Of a stretch of 64,000 nt of DNA, positions 20,388 through 30,137 are shown piece by piece. The DNA is from Marinobacter changyiensis. Lineage in GTDB: Bacteria; Pseudomonadota; Gammaproteobacteria; Pseudomonadales; Oleiphilaceae. A model generated the notes under the pieces. It saw only the letters and a list, made by a program, of their open reading frames with translations, was not told the origin of the DNA and searched no databases. The position numbers and the translations under genes are program-made. How positions within the stretch are numbered: the first letter of the stretch is position 1; the number at the start of each line of letters is the position of its first letter. The stretch is taken from the NCBI RefSeq assembly GCF_009193265.1, contig NZ_VZZZ01000001.1, positions 434,001 to 498,000 on the forward strand, in the 5' to 3' direction.

Positions 20388-23285
20388 ATGAGCGAATCAA
20401 AGACTGCCTCCAATACCAGTTTCATCCTGACACTGGACGACGTTGACGTTCACGCCCACCCCGGCGAAACCCTGTGGCAGGTCGCCAAGCGCGCCGGAGA
20501 GACCATTCCTCACCTGTGCTTCAAAGACACACCAGGTTACCGGGCTGATGGTAATTGCCGGGCCTGCATGGTGGAAGTGGAAGGTGAGCGGGTGCTCGCA
20601 GCAAGCTGTGTTCGCGAGGCTGCTCCCGGCATGGTTGTTCGCAGCGGGGGCTCCGCCCGCGCGCAGGAGGCTCGCAGAAGTGTACTGGAATTGCTGTTAG
20701 CCGACCAACCTGAGCGAGAAAATAGCCCAGACCAGGCCAGCCACCTGTGGAATCTGGTGGATGAATTGGCCATCGATGCCAGCGCTGTGCGCCAGCGCCT
20801 CCCGGCCCGTTCAGAGCGCGACGAGCCAACGGTTCACCATGTCCAGCCGCGATCGGATTCGCTGGCCCACAGCCGGGGCCATGACGCCACCCACTCTGCC
20901 ATGAACGTCAACCTGGACGCCTGTATCACCTGCGGCTTGTGCGAGCGTGCTTGCGTTGAGGTTCAGGGCAACGATGTCATCGGTTTAGCGCACCGTGGCG
21001 CTGCATCCAAGGTGGTGTTCGATTTCGATGACCCCATGGGAGGCAGCACCTGCGTTGCCTGCGGCGAATGCGTGCAGGCCTGCCCGACCGGGGCGCTGAT
21101 GCCCGCCACCCTGATTGATGCCCAGGGTCGCGGAGACTCCGCCATGGCCGATCGTACCGTTGACTCGGTCTGCCCCTATTGCGGGGTGGGCTGCCAACTG
21201 ACCTATCACGTGAAAGACGAGCCTGCCCACGCCCAAAATGGAGCAGGCGAGCAACGAGGGCGTATCCTGTTTGTTGAAGGCAGAGACGGGCCCTCAAATC
21301 AGGGCCGGCTTTGTGTAAAGGGACGTTTCGGATTCGATTACCCCGCGCACCCGGCACGGCTCACCCGGCCGCTGATTCGCCGGGAGGGCGTGCCCAAGGA
21401 GCTCGACCTCGACTTTGATCCCGCCAACCCGTTAACTCACTTTCGAGAGGCAAGCTGGGAAGAGGCACTGGATCTGGCGGCAAGCGGATTAACCCAACTT
21501 AAAACACAACACGGACCAGATGCGCTCGCCGGCTTCGGCAGCGCCAAGTGCTCCAACGAAGAAGCCTGGCTGTTCCAGAAGCTGGTGCGCACCGGTTTCG
21601 GCTCCAATCACGTTGACCACTGCACGCGGCTCTGCCACGCCAGTTCCGTGGCCGCACTGATGGAATGCCTGGGTTCCGGCGCGGTCACTGCTTCGTTCAT
21701 GCAGGCGCTTCAGGCCGATGTGGCGATCCTCATCGGCTGCAACCCAGCAGTGAACCACCCGGTGGCCGCCACCTACTTCAAACAGGCGGCACGCAACGGC
21801 ACCAAGCTGATCATCATCGACCCGCGGGGCCAGGCCCTGGATGCCTATGCCTGGCGCAGCCTGCGTTTCTCACCGGGTGGCGACGTGTCCCTCCTTAACG
21901 CCATGCTCAATGTGATTATCAGCGAAAAACTCTTTAACCAGGCCTACATTGATGCCCACACCGAGGGCTTTGAGGCACTGGCAGCAAGTGTTGCGGATAT
22001 GTCGCCGGAGGTGATGAGCCCACTCTGCGGCGTTGAGCCAGAAGCCATTCGTGAAGTGGCGCGCGCCTACGCGAAGGCAGAGCGAGCGATGATCTTCTGG
22101 GGCATGGGCATTTCCCAGCACGTGCACGGCACCGACAACGCCCGCTGCCTGATTTCCCTGGCCCTGGCATGCGGCCACACGGGCCGGCCCGGCACCGGCC
22201 TGCATCCTTTGCGTGGGCAAAACAACGTGCAGGGCGCCTCCGACGCAGGCCTGATCCCCATGGTACTGCCTGACTACCAACCGGTGGGGGATGCCCAGGT
22301 GCGCGCCGCATTCGAAGAACTCTGGGGGACAGAGCTTGACCCTGAGCCCGGACTTACCGTTGTGGAGATTATGGACGCCATCACGGCGGGCACGATCAAG
22401 GGCATGTACATCCTCGGCGAAAACCCCGCGATGTCCGATCCGGACCTGACCCACGCCCGGGCCGCGCTTGGCGCGCTCGAGCACCTGGTGGTACAGGACC
22501 TGTTCGTGACGGAAACCGCCCAGCTTGCCGACGTTATCCTGCCGGCGAGCGCCTGGTCAGAAAAGTCCGGCACCGTCACCAACACCAACCGGCAGGTGCA
22601 AATGGGCCGTGCCGCGCTGGCGCCGCCGGGGGAGGCAAAGCCTGACTGGTGGATTATTCAGGAAATGGCCCGGCGTTTCGGATTGGGTTGGGATTACGCC
22701 GGCCCCGAGCAGGTGTTTGCTGAGATGAAGCAGGGCATGCATTCACTCGATCATATCTCCTGGTCACGCCTGGAACGCGAAGGTTCCGTGGTCTATCCAT
22801 GTCCCGCCGACGATGCGCCAGGGCAGGACGTTGTCTTCTCCGATGCCTTCCCGCGCAGCGGGGGCCGGGCCAGGTTCTCGCCGACCTGGCCGCTGCCGCC
22901 GGATGAGCCAGTGGATGAGGCCTATCCCATCGTGTTAACTACCGGGCGACTGCTTGAACACTGGCACACCGGCGCCATGACGCGTCGCAGCCGGGTGCTG
23001 GACGAGCGTGAGCCTGAGGCTGCAGCTTTTCTGGCGCCCGCGGATTTGGCTGGCCTTGGCGTAGCATCGGGTGATGCAATCCACATTGCCACGCGGCGCG
23101 GCAGCATCACTTTGACGGCACGAGCCGATCAGACTATGCCCAAGGGCATGGTGTTCGTACCCTTCGCCTTCGTGGAGGCGGCCGCCAACGTGCTCACCAA
23201 CCCGGCGCTGGACCCGGACGGGAAGATTCCGGAGTTTAAATACGCAGCGTGTCGGCTGAGCCCGGCATTTGGTAAGCACCATTGA
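20388..23285 (+). CDS. Formate dehydrogenase alpha subunit (molybdopterin)
   Basis: The catalytic subunit oxidises formate to CO2 at a Mo/W-bis-MGD centre. In order: N-terminal [2Fe-2S] domain (LCFKDTPGYRADGNCRACMV), two [4Fe-4S] clusters (CITCGLCERAC and CVACGECVQACPTGAL), the [4Fe-4S] motif CPYCGVGC of the Mo domain, and the active-site region VDHCTRLCHASSV with Cys as Mo ligand rather than selenocysteine. The C-terminal dinucleotide-binding domain ends the 965-aa protein. The start at 20388 follows AAGGGG; an upstream in-frame extension to 20175 lies inside the beta gene and is not used. The fusion partner upstream supplies NAD reduction. Confidence 0.94.
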   Translation: MSESKTASNTSFILTLDDVDVHAHPGETLWQVAKRAGETIPHLCFKDTPGYRADGNCRACMVEVEGERVLAASCVREAAPGMVVRSGGSARAQEARRSVLELLLADQPERENSPDQASHLWNLVDELAIDASAVRQRLPARSERDEPTVHHVQPRSDSLAHSRGHDATHSAMNVNLDACITCGLCERACVEVQGNDVIGLAHRGAASKVVFDFDDPMGGSTCVACGECVQACPTGALMPATLIDAQGRGDSAMADRTVDSVCPYCGVGCQLTYHVKDEPAHAQNGAGEQRGRILFVEGRDGPSNQGRLCVKGRFGFDYPAHPARLTRPLIRREGVPKELDLDFDPANPLTHFREASWEEALDLAASGLTQLKTQHGPDALAGFGSAKCSNEEAWLFQKLVRTGFGSNHVDHCTRLCHASSVAALMECLGSGAVTASFMQALQADVAILIGCNPAVNHPVAATYFKQAARNGTKLIIIDPRGQALDAYAWRSLRFSPGGDVSLLNAMLNVIISEKLFNQAYIDAHTEGFEALAASVADMSPEVMSPLCGVEPEAIREVARAYAKAERAMIFWGMGISQHVHGTDNARCLISLALACGHTGRPGTGLHPLRGQNNVQGASDAGLIPMVLPDYQPVGDAQVRAAFEELWGTELDPEPGLTVVEIMDAITAGTIKGMYILGENPAMSDPDLTHARAALGALEHLVVQDLFVTETAQLADVILPASAWSEKSGTVTNTNRQVQMGRAALAPPGEAKPDWWIIQEMARRFGLGWDYAGPEQVFAEMKQGMHSLDHISWSRLEREGSVVYPCPADDAPGQDVVFSDAFPRSGGRARFSPTWPLPPDEPVDEAYPIVLTTGRLLEHWHTGAMTRRSRVLDEREPEAAAFLAPADLAGLGVASGDAIHIATRRGSITLTARADQTMPKGMVFVPFAFVEAAANVLTNPALDPDGKIPEFKYAACRLSPAFGKHH

Positions 23286-23465
23286 CGATTGGTACGAATT
23301 TGGGACAGGTGAAGGCGACCCCGAAACAGGGTTGTGGTGGATCGTCAGGCAGGCACGGGCCGGTCAGAAATCTACTGCCTTAGCAGGCTCGACCGCGTGC
23401 CTAAACCAAATTTTACGCCCGCAAAACTAGGCTATTGAGTTCCAAACGTTGCCAGGAGTAGCGCC
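23286..23465. other. Intergenic, formate dehydrogenase to VOC gene
   Basis: A 180-nt gap between convergent genes. I see no gene and no convincing terminator hairpin in it. Confidence 0.5.
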
Positions 23466-23858
23466 TTAATTATAGGCATCGCCGACGAACTCAATAAGAC
23501 AAAAACCGTGACCAAACGGATCCGCGAAGGTGATGCATTTTGAACCTCTCCAATCCACACACTCGCTTTCCTGACAGGCTCCTGCCTTTATAGCCCGATC
23601 AGCGGACGCCGCAATATCGTCGACAACAAAATCAATGTGCACGGGTGTCCAATGCCTGGAATATCGGCGCGCCTCTGCAGCGGACCCGGCGGGAGCCGGT
23701 CCTGGTGCATTAGCTAACAGGTAAATGTCTGACGAAGCACCGGCGAGTTCTGCCACATCGTCATCGATGATGCGGCAGAGTTTTAGACCCAGAGCGGCCT
23801 CGTAAAATTCTATGGCTGGCGCGAGTTCTGGCACTTCAATGTTCACCACCATTCTCAT
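23466..23858 (-). CDS. VOC family protein (glyoxalase/bleomycin-resistance fold)
   Basis: A single vicinal-oxygen-chelate module pair of about 130 aa. It starts MRMVVNIEVPELAPAIEFYE and ends FADPFGHGFCLIEFVG, the classic repeat boundaries. HIDFVVDDI opens the second half. The substrate is unknown. I use the ATG at 23858, because the in-frame TTG at 23888 would add residues unlike the family start. The next gene upstream is another VOC protein, on the same strand about 80 nt away, so the two may be co-transcribed. Confidence 0.7.
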   Translation of the reverse strand: MRMVVNIEVPELAPAIEFYEAALGLKLCRIIDDDVAELAGASSDIYLLANAPGPAPAGSAAEARRYSRHWTPVHIDFVVDDIAASADRAIKAGACQESECVDWRGSKCITFADPFGHGFCLIEFVGDAYN

Positions 23859-23941
23859 AGCGTTGCTACCCACTCGGGTGAGGGCCAAGGCCGCAAGTGA
23901 TGCGCAGTCCGGTACAAACAGGAGCGAATTGCTGAGTCTCG

Positions 23942-24280
23942 TTACGTGTCACTGCTTGATGACACCAAATGAATAATATTGGACGGGCTCGATATCCAGA
24001 ATGCGCTGAACCCCTCAGGCAATGGCTCGATTTCGTCCCGACGAACACAACCCTGGTCCCTGAGATAGTCGGAGGCCTGGCCAATATCGCTGGCGACTAT
24101 TTCGAGCCAAATCTCCGCTTGGCTTAAACTCGGCATACGGTCAAGCCAGAGAACCTTGTCTCCGAACTCAAATCTTGGCGTGGCGTCTGGGCCCTTCGCA
24201 GGGATTTCTTTCAGACGAAGCACATCTCTGTAAAAACGCACCGTACTTTCGTATTCGTGCGTGGGAATCTTCATGGCCAT
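23942..24280 (-). CDS. VOC family protein
   Basis: A short, somewhat divergent VOC protein. The start MAMKIPTHEYESTVRFYRDV and FEFGDKVLWLDRM fit the first beta-alpha-beta module; the end ISSPSNIIHLVSSS corresponds to the last strand. The usual metal-ligand Glu near the C-terminus is not evident. The ATG at 24280 has AGGT upstream and is preferred over 24310. It is co-oriented with the neighbouring VOC gene. No substrate can be proposed. Confidence 0.65.
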   Translation of the reverse strand: MAMKIPTHEYESTVRFYRDVLRLKEIPAKGPDATPRFEFGDKVLWLDRMPSLSQAEIWLEIVASDIGQASDYLRDQGCVRRDEIEPLPEGFSAFWISSPSNIIHLVSSSSDT

Positions 24281-24374
24281 GTTTCTACCTGGGTGAAATT
24301 CTGGATCCATAGATCTTCCCCCTCTTTAGGTGTTTTCCACACGGCGTCCACATCAAGCAATACGAGTACAATTA

Positions 24375-24749
24375 TTATTCAACTATCCCCGCTCTGGGAA
24401 CCAGGCAATTCATCGCCGTAATGGATAAATCCCGAAATACGGCTTCCGAGGCAATAACAGCCGGGAACCGGTCATAGATCATGCGTCGGCAGCTCGATGT
24501 TCGAGCTTCGCTTTCACTGACACAGTTTGAGCGGGCCTCGGCATCGCGGCTTTGTTCCGTTGCATCCGCGCAAAGAGCCGGGATTTGAGTAACGATCCAG
24601 TCCACGGCAATACTGCGCTCGACCGGATTCGCAGACAGATTGGTAAAGCGGCTGGCAGTAGCGGGCTCTGGCTGTTCCCGGGTTTGCTGCCACAGAATGA
24701 ACAGCAGCGCTGCGGATACCAGTACCACGGTGACTTTGGGAAACTTCAT
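24375..24749 (-). CDS. Hypothetical protein with N-terminal membrane anchor
   Basis: The 124-aa product has a hydrophobic N-terminus (VTVVLVSAALLFILW) that would act as a signal or membrane anchor, and a periplasmic part with four or more cysteines (ALCADATEQS, SNCVSES, SSCRRM, MNCLVP). I do not recognise the family. It lies about 100 nt downstream of the S41 peptidase on the same strand. Confidence 0.55.
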   Translation of the reverse strand: MKFPKVTVVLVSAALLFILWQQTREQPEPATASRFTNLSANPVERSIAVDWIVTQIPALCADATEQSRDAEARSNCVSESEARTSSCRRMIYDRFPAVIASEAVFRDLSITAMNCLVPRAGIVE

Positions 24750-24852
24750 AGGCGCCTTTTCTGTCCGATAAAACAGGCTTTGGATGATAAACGCTTGGGA
24801 ATGCTCTGTCCCGGTTTGCGCGGCTACCTTGAGATTGAGGGACGCTCAACAA

Positions 24853-26202
24853 TCAGGCTCCCACCAACTTCAAAACTCGATCCAGCATAGGATCTCGCTC
24901 CTGTTCCCGGCCTTTTCTGCCCAGAAACTGCAGGCGAATATGGGGGGGGATGCCGACGTCTTCGTATAGCTGGCCATCGTATGCGCGATAGATTTCGTTG
25001 GAGAGGGTGAAGTGCCAGCCGTTTGGGAGGTGGCGCTCCAGGGTGTCCGAGAGGATTCCCTGGGTGGGTTCGCCGATCAGGGTCAGGCGTGGGTGCTGGA
25101 GTAACGCCAGCACAAAGATTTCGGCTGCGCTGGCGGTAAGTTCGCTGGTCAGGACGTACAGGTTACCCCGGTAGGTTTCGGTGGCCGGCGGTGTAACGTG
25201 GATTTTCTGTTGGCCGGTGAAACCGTTTCCGTGGCGGGCGGACTTACTGAAGGCGAATCGCTTTCTGTCCATCAGGTGGGAGGCAAAATGCAATGCCACT
25301 CCATCGTAGCCGCCGCCGTTGCCCCGGATATCAACAACAAGATTCGGTAAATCTCCGAGTTCTGTCAGTATGGTTGTCATGACCGCCGCTGTGGCCGTCA
25401 GATCGTCTGCCGGGTGGCCTATCTTGCCGCTCTGGCCGGCCATTGCACGGATGTTCAGGTAACCGGTGGTACTACTGAGCCGGCCCCAATCCACGGTGTG
25501 GTTGGCACCATGTCGAATCCCACCCCTTAGATAATCGTCCTGGATGATTTCGTGCAGTCGCTCTCTGAGTTCACCGAGGTAGTTTGCGATGCCACGATCA
25601 TCTTGAGCGCCTTCCAGTTCGGATTCCAGCCGTTTGTAAAGTGCAGGCCGAGCGCCCGCGCCGTAATGTCCCCAGGGTGTATGGAGACGGATATGGCCGT
25701 CACGGAGCGGGCGCAGCATCGCAGCCATGTTGGCAAACAGGGTCTCCCTTGGGCAGTCAGCGGCAATGCGGGGCCGGAACGTTCGGTATGACTGCTCCCA
25801 CGCGACCCCTTTGAGTTCGAAGAGGGCATAGTGCTCAGCGAAGGTGTGCCAGAAGACGTCAAAATTATACTCGGGATCGCGGCTCGCCTTGCTGCGCTCA
25901 TCAAAAACGGCCGGCGGGAGCTCCTTCAAACGACGAAAGCCTACTCGTGTCACTCCCGTTGCCCGGTGAGCGCTGAACGCCTGCCTTCCGGGGGATATCT
26001 GTACATCTTCGTAATACAACCCCAGCTCCGGAAGCGTGCCGGAATAGAGCTTTCGACAACTGATGGCCGTTTCCTCAAAAAATACGTAGCGATCTCCGTC
26101 AATGAGCAGGACTTTCCCATACCCCTGGGATCGCCACACGCCCTGGAGCTGGCTGAAACTTTCTGCAGCTCTGGCAGCCTTATCCGAATTTTCGGTCTTC
26201 AT
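24853..26202 (-). CDS. S41 family (Tricorn/CtpA-like) peptidase
   Basis: A 449-aa protein with a C-terminal S41 serine peptidase domain. It shows LVVDIRGNGGGYDGVALHFA (the substrate-binding strand), then YVLTSELTASAAEIF, in which the Ser after TA is the likely nucleophile, and LIGEPTQGILSDT. The N-terminal ~110 residues are an unassigned beta-rich domain and there is no PDZ domain that I can see. No signal peptide is evident, so the location may be cytoplasmic. Target unknown. Confidence 0.8.
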   Translation of the reverse strand: MKTENSDKAARAAESFSQLQGVWRSQGYGKVLLIDGDRYVFFEETAISCRKLYSGTLPELGLYYEDVQISPGRQAFSAHRATGVTRVGFRRLKELPPAVFDERSKASRDPEYNFDVFWHTFAEHYALFELKGVAWEQSYRTFRPRIAADCPRETLFANMAAMLRPLRDGHIRLHTPWGHYGAGARPALYKRLESELEGAQDDRGIANYLGELRERLHEIIQDDYLRGGIRHGANHTVDWGRLSSTTGYLNIRAMAGQSGKIGHPADDLTATAAVMTTILTELGDLPNLVVDIRGNGGGYDGVALHFASHLMDRKRFAFSKSARHGNGFTGQQKIHVTPPATETYRGNLYVLTSELTASAAEIFVLALLQHPRLTLIGEPTQGILSDTLERHLPNGWHFTLSNEIYRAYDGQLYEDVGIPPHIRLQFLGRKGREQERDPMLDRVLKLVGA

Positions 26203-26429
26203 AACGTAGTCACTCCGTGCCAGTACACCACTACACTTGGGAGCTGCGTACTTCTTCCACTCAGCATAGCACTCGGCTGGCAGGGCACCTTATCGTGGCG
26301 GTATCAAAGGGCAGTATTGCAGTTATGTAACTGTTGCCACCGTGCGACGGGTGACCGCTTAATGATAACTTTGTCGTTATCGTAATGTAACGCTGACGGT
26401 GGGCACCCCGGACTGGCAAGGGAGTGGCG
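26203..26429. other. Intergenic region between S41 peptidase and exoD-like gene
   Basis: A 227-nt divergent spacer that must hold both promoters. AT-rich sequence at about 26361-26389 (GATAACTTTGTCGTTATCGTAA) contains the inverted repeat GATAAC/GTTATC, a possible operator. No gene is seen. Confidence 0.35.
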
Positions 26430-27026
26430 ATGAGCAGCTCTGAAAACCTGACGAATATGGAACAGTTACTGGACCGCATCCGGAGTTCAACGGAAGGCAA
26501 GGACCGGGTCTCCGTGGGGGACATTCTTGCGGCGGTGGGAAAACGGTCATTTGGGCCGGTAATTCTTGTGGCGGGGCTGATTACCATAGCACCGTTAATC
26601 GGGGACATCCCGGGGATGCCCACCTTGCTTGGCCTGATTGTTCTGCTCACCCTGGGACAGCTGCTGTTTCGCCAGCAGCATATATGGCTGCCAAACTGGA
26701 TAACGGCTCGCAACATACAACGTGACAAGCTCACCAAGGGTCTGGACTGGCTCCAGAAACCTGCCCGCATACTGGATAAGCTTACGCGGCCACGACTGGT
26801 TTTCCTGGTGGAGGGGCCAGGGCTTTATGTGATGGTTGCGCTTTGTATGGCAGTCGCGCTGGCGATGCCCGCGATGGAAGTCATCCCCTTCAGTGCCAAC
26901 GGCGGAGGAGCGGCGATGATGGCGTTCGGGTTGGCAATTATTGCGAGTGACGGTGTGGTAGCGCTCATGGCTACCATCATTACCGTTGCTACCGGATGGG
27001 TGATATTCAGCAATCTACTCGGTTGA
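26430..27026 (+). CDS. ExoD family membrane protein
   Basis: A protein of about 198 aa with the ExoD pattern: soluble N-terminus (LDRIRSSTEGKDRVSVGDIL), the motif GKRSFGPVILVAGLI followed by PLIGDIPGMPTLLG, then LTRPRLVFLVEGPG and two to three C-terminal helices. ExoD homologues were first linked to exopolysaccharide synthesis in Sinorhizobium; the biochemical role is unknown. The ATG at 26430 follows AAGGGAG and is preferred to the GTG at 26424. Confidence 0.82.
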   Translation: MSSSENLTNMEQLLDRIRSSTEGKDRVSVGDILAAVGKRSFGPVILVAGLITIAPLIGDIPGMPTLLGLIVLLTLGQLLFRQQHIWLPNWITARNIQRDKLTKGLDWLQKPARILDKLTRPRLVFLVEGPGLYVMVALCMAVALAMPAMEVIPFSANGGGAAMMAFGLAIIASDGVVALMATIITVATGWVIFSNLLG

Positions 27027-27977
27027 CGCATTGTTTACCCCAGCTCCACTTAAACGAAGGCTGCTCAAATAGACACTTCGCGGCGCTGTCAGACCGGTCG
27101 CAAAAAAACCCAGTCGGCGGACGTCCGCCATATCCATGAGACGAGTGGCGGGGGCTGACTCGACTTCAGACAACTCAACACGGTAGGTATTCCACCCTGG
27201 CTCCGCCACAAACCTGCGATTGAATCGGTCGTTGTGGGCATTGTCACCGCGATCATGGACCGAATCGTTTATCCGAAGGGTCATTTCCAGCGGCAGAGTA
27301 TCCGGGTTATAAAATTCAAACACCAGTTGCTGGTAGCCCTGCCAATCCCCCGGCATGTTGTCGAGAAAGGCGCCAGAGTATTTCGCAGTTCCCATTCTGA
27401 TCTCGAGAGTCTGGCCGGAGACCTCCCCTGGCGAGGGCACCCGCGCCACATCACCGCTCCAGTAGCGAACAGCCTGGGGCTGGCCAATGTCGAAGACCAT
27501 TGGCAGCTGTCGAGCCATCCGATACTGCTGAAAGCCGATCTCGATCACTGGAACTACCTGAAACAGCAACAAAACGGTCACAAGAGCTCTCAACGGCCAA
27601 AGCACAGCCGCCGGAAGCCAGCGGCCTGCTCCCCTGGATGGCTGGTGCCATGCCATGACCAGCCAGGCCCCTAACATATTGCGAACCACATCCTGCCAGT
27701 CGAGCGCCCGACCCAGACCGTTTTGTATCAGCTCGACAATGGCACCGACAATGAAGATCGCAGCGCTGAGCAGCAACCACTGTCGCCACCCACCGATGCC
27801 GAAAACAACCTGCCAGGTGAAGACGACCAGACCAAAAAATAACAGATGCCCGAGATTCCACGCGGAGCGGTACAATGGCCCTGACGCCCAGTCTGGCCCA
27901 CCGACAAAAAACAACGGGAATATCACGCATAATGATAACCCCAGGACGACCGGAGTTGCTGGAAATCTGGTTTTCAT
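27015..27977 (-). CDS. VanZ-like membrane protein with C-terminal beta-sandwich-like domain
   Basis: Residues ~1-150 contain four to five membrane segments with the VanZ-type pattern (NLGHLLFFGLVVF, FIVGAIVELIQNGLGRALDWQDVVRNMLG). VanZ family proteins have poorly known roles in envelope stress and glycopeptide resistance. Residues ~170-320 form a soluble beta-rich region (WQGYQQLVFEFYNPDTLPLE, WNTYRVELSEV, LGFFATGL) that resembles carbohydrate-binding sandwich folds. The ATG at 27977 is preferred; the TTG at 28010 lies inside the upstream terminator. It overlaps the exoD-like gene by 12 nt at the 3' ends. Confidence 0.7.
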   Translation of the reverse strand: MKTRFPATPVVLGLSLCVIFPLFFVGGPDWASGPLYRSAWNLGHLLFFGLVVFTWQVVFGIGGWRQWLLLSAAIFIVGAIVELIQNGLGRALDWQDVVRNMLGAWLVMAWHQPSRGAGRWLPAAVLWPLRALVTVLLLFQVVPVIEIGFQQYRMARQLPMVFDIGQPQAVRYWSGDVARVPSPGEVSGQTLEIRMGTAKYSGAFLDNMPGDWQGYQQLVFEFYNPDTLPLEMTLRINDSVHDRGDNAHNDRFNRRFVAEPGWNTYRVELSEVESAPATRLMDMADVRRLGFFATGLTAPRSVYLSSLRLSGAGVNNASTE

Positions 27978-27992
27978 CAATGAAAATTCCTG

Positions 27993-28022
27993 AAAAAACC
28001 CCCAAGCCAAAGCCTGGGGGTT
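27993..28022 (-). terminator. Rho-independent terminator downstream of the 674-codon-class unknown gene
   Basis: On the minus strand AACCCCCAGGC, a short loop and GCTTGGGGGTT run into TTTT. It lies just after the stop of the gene ending at 28046 and upstream of the VanZ-like gene, separating the two transcripts. Confidence 0.8.
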
Positions 28023-28045
28023 CAGATGCTCCCTGTAAGACTAAC

Positions 28046-30082
28046 TCACCCGGCCGAGGAATCGACGCCCGTGCTGGCCTGGAACTCCATCGCCGGCACC
28101 CGGTCAGCACCCCAGCTACGATGAACGTGGCCGATAACACGCTGGAGCTCTTCCTCCGTCACGGTCGCCAGTTCGCCACGCTCGAGGGGGTCAAAGTGAA
28201 ATATGTAAAGCCTGGAGGCGAACTGCTCAACAGGCAATGACGCCTCACCGAAACGCTCACCGTGGCCGGAAGTACTGACCACCACACCATCACCCCAATT
28301 CTGGCCACTGTCATTATTCGGGTTGAAGAAGTACACCCGCATCACCTCCTGAGGGTCCAGGGTGACTCGCAAGATCGTGATCGCATGCCAGCCGATAAAC
28401 CGTGCGGCGCTGTCAGTCACCGCAATGCCTGCAGGCTGTGGATGGATCAGCGGCTGATTGCCATTGTAATAAGGATGATAACTGGCGTAGAAATGCCGGA
28501 GAAAATCTTCCAGATCCTCCAGTTGCCCAGTGGCCACGTCCACGTTGATCCGGAATCCTCGCCCTGACCACCAACCGTGGAATTCCGGGTTTACCCAGCG
28601 GTGGGGGTCGCCTTCCCGGCCAACGCACCGGCGGCCCATTTCGGCGTAAATACGGTCCAGGTGCGGCACCACAAGCAGGGATACCGGGTCCAGGTCAATG
28701 GGCAGGCTCGTCGCAACCCCTGACAAACTCGCCATGGAAGAGATCGGCTGACCCTCGAAGTGGATGATGATCTCATCGTCCCGGGCTGCCCAGACCACCA
28801 TCTGCAACAGGTAGTCCGGATCGTTGTAAGCCCACATCGACATGGCGCGCGCTGACTGACACGTGGGGTTGTTGCCCTGACCCACCCCTAATGGCTGGCC
28901 CAGCATGCACAATACCCCTTCCAGCAAGCGGGCACGGGGAGACGGGTCATCCCCGTACGCAAGATTTAACCGCTCACGGGAATAGTGAGACAATGGCAAA
29001 GCTACTTGCCGCCAAAGCGCTGGCGCCACTGGCGGCTGGTAGAGGATACCACGCTCCAGCATCAGCGCCAGGCCATAGATACCCTGGGCGGTGCGAGGGT
29101 GAATGGCTTCGCCAACTATTGCCTGAACCAACTCGTCGTAGCACAGCAGACAATCGCGGCCCGTGCTGGAAAGTCCGAGCGCCTCACCAAGCAAGTGCGT
29201 GCTATGGCCAAGCAGATGCCGAACCAGAACAGCATGGTAAGGCGATACCAGTCCAGTATCGTGCATGGCCCGGGCGAAGCCGGTCGCCTCATATTGCAAG
29301 GCACCGGCATCCATGGTTTCGAGACGTTCGAGATATATCCCTATACCCGGGTCTTCCCGGCTCGCCTGAGTAGTCCCGTACAGACTGCTGATCAGTCGGT
29401 CAGCGCCCTGGCCGCTGGAACCCAGATCGATATCCGGATTAGCCCGACAGACCGCTATCTGGGTAACCATCTGCTTGATGCTGTCGACCTGAATCGGCCG
29501 CTGCTGAAGGATCCGCCAGATCTCGTCGATCAGCTTATCGATGACATGCTCATAACCGATGCGTTCAGCCAGATGCTTGACCAGGGACCGGCTGATAATG
29601 GCCAGGCGGCCCTGAGACTCACGCTCTTCCTCACCGGCAGTGCCGAACAGCAGTTCGAGGTTGATGGCCAGCACCTGGGTGAGGTAATGGTGCGCCTGCT
29701 CCACCGACATGGAAGGATGTTCGTAATCGCCCATGGCAATAGCGAGCAGGCGCAGCTCACTGATGGCCTCGATGACTACGGTATCGGCCTGGGGGCTTTT
29801 CAGGGCAAAGGTGCTCAATGACGGCACCAGAAACTGGGGATTTGCCCAGTCTGAGCCTTGAAAGATACCTGCTTCTTCAAAGCGCTGGGCACGCTGCTCG
29901 ACCAGCGCGCAGCCACCTTCTTGCATCAGCACGCGTTTGGTTGCTTGAAATACGCGACCCAATTTCATGGGTTTGGCAAAATCCGGCGCCTCCGCCAGCG
30001 ACTGCAAAGCCTCATCCAATCGCTTGGACAAAGACTCCAGCTTGCTGGCATCAGCGCTACTGTTAGCCTCTGAGTAACTCAA
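28046..30082 (-). CDS. Large conserved-looking protein of unknown function
   Basis: A 678-aa, apparently soluble, mostly helical protein without signal peptide. The first ~420 residues are helix-rich (LLAIAMGDYEHPSMSVEQAH, YHAVLVRHLLGHSTHLLG). The last ~200 residues look different: MSMWAYNDPDYLLQMVVWAA, RIYAEMGRRCVGREGDPHRW, GWHAITILRVTLDPQEVMRV and YFFNPNNDSGQNWGDG. These suggest a cysteine-protease or transglutaminase-like fold with Cys, His and Asp/Asn in order, but this is only inference. It is encoded about 55 nt after the ATP-grasp gene on the same strand, so the two probably act together. I cannot name the family. Confidence 0.65.
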   Translation of the reverse strand: MSYSEANSSADASKLESLSKRLDEALQSLAEAPDFAKPMKLGRVFQATKRVLMQEGGCALVEQRAQRFEEAGIFQGSDWANPQFLVPSLSTFALKSPQADTVVIEAISELRLLAIAMGDYEHPSMSVEQAHHYLTQVLAINLELLFGTAGEEERESQGRLAIISRSLVKHLAERIGYEHVIDKLIDEIWRILQQRPIQVDSIKQMVTQIAVCRANPDIDLGSSGQGADRLISSLYGTTQASREDPGIGIYLERLETMDAGALQYEATGFARAMHDTGLVSPYHAVLVRHLLGHSTHLLGEALGLSSTGRDCLLCYDELVQAIVGEAIHPRTAQGIYGLALMLERGILYQPPVAPALWRQVALPLSHYSRERLNLAYGDDPSPRARLLEGVLCMLGQPLGVGQGNNPTCQSARAMSMWAYNDPDYLLQMVVWAARDDEIIIHFEGQPISSMASLSGVATSLPIDLDPVSLLVVPHLDRIYAEMGRRCVGREGDPHRWVNPEFHGWWSGRGFRINVDVATGQLEDLEDFLRHFYASYHPYYNGNQPLIHPQPAGIAVTDSAARFIGWHAITILRVTLDPQEVMRVYFFNPNNDSGQNWGDGVVVSTSGHGERFGEASLPVEQFASRLYIFHFDPLERGELATVTEEELQRVIGHVHRSWGADRVPAMEFQASTGVDSSAG

Positions 30083-30137
30083 GCTGACTCCTCGTATCGG
30101 GTTGCGGCAACGACGAAGTACTGGCCGCTGCCCTTAA

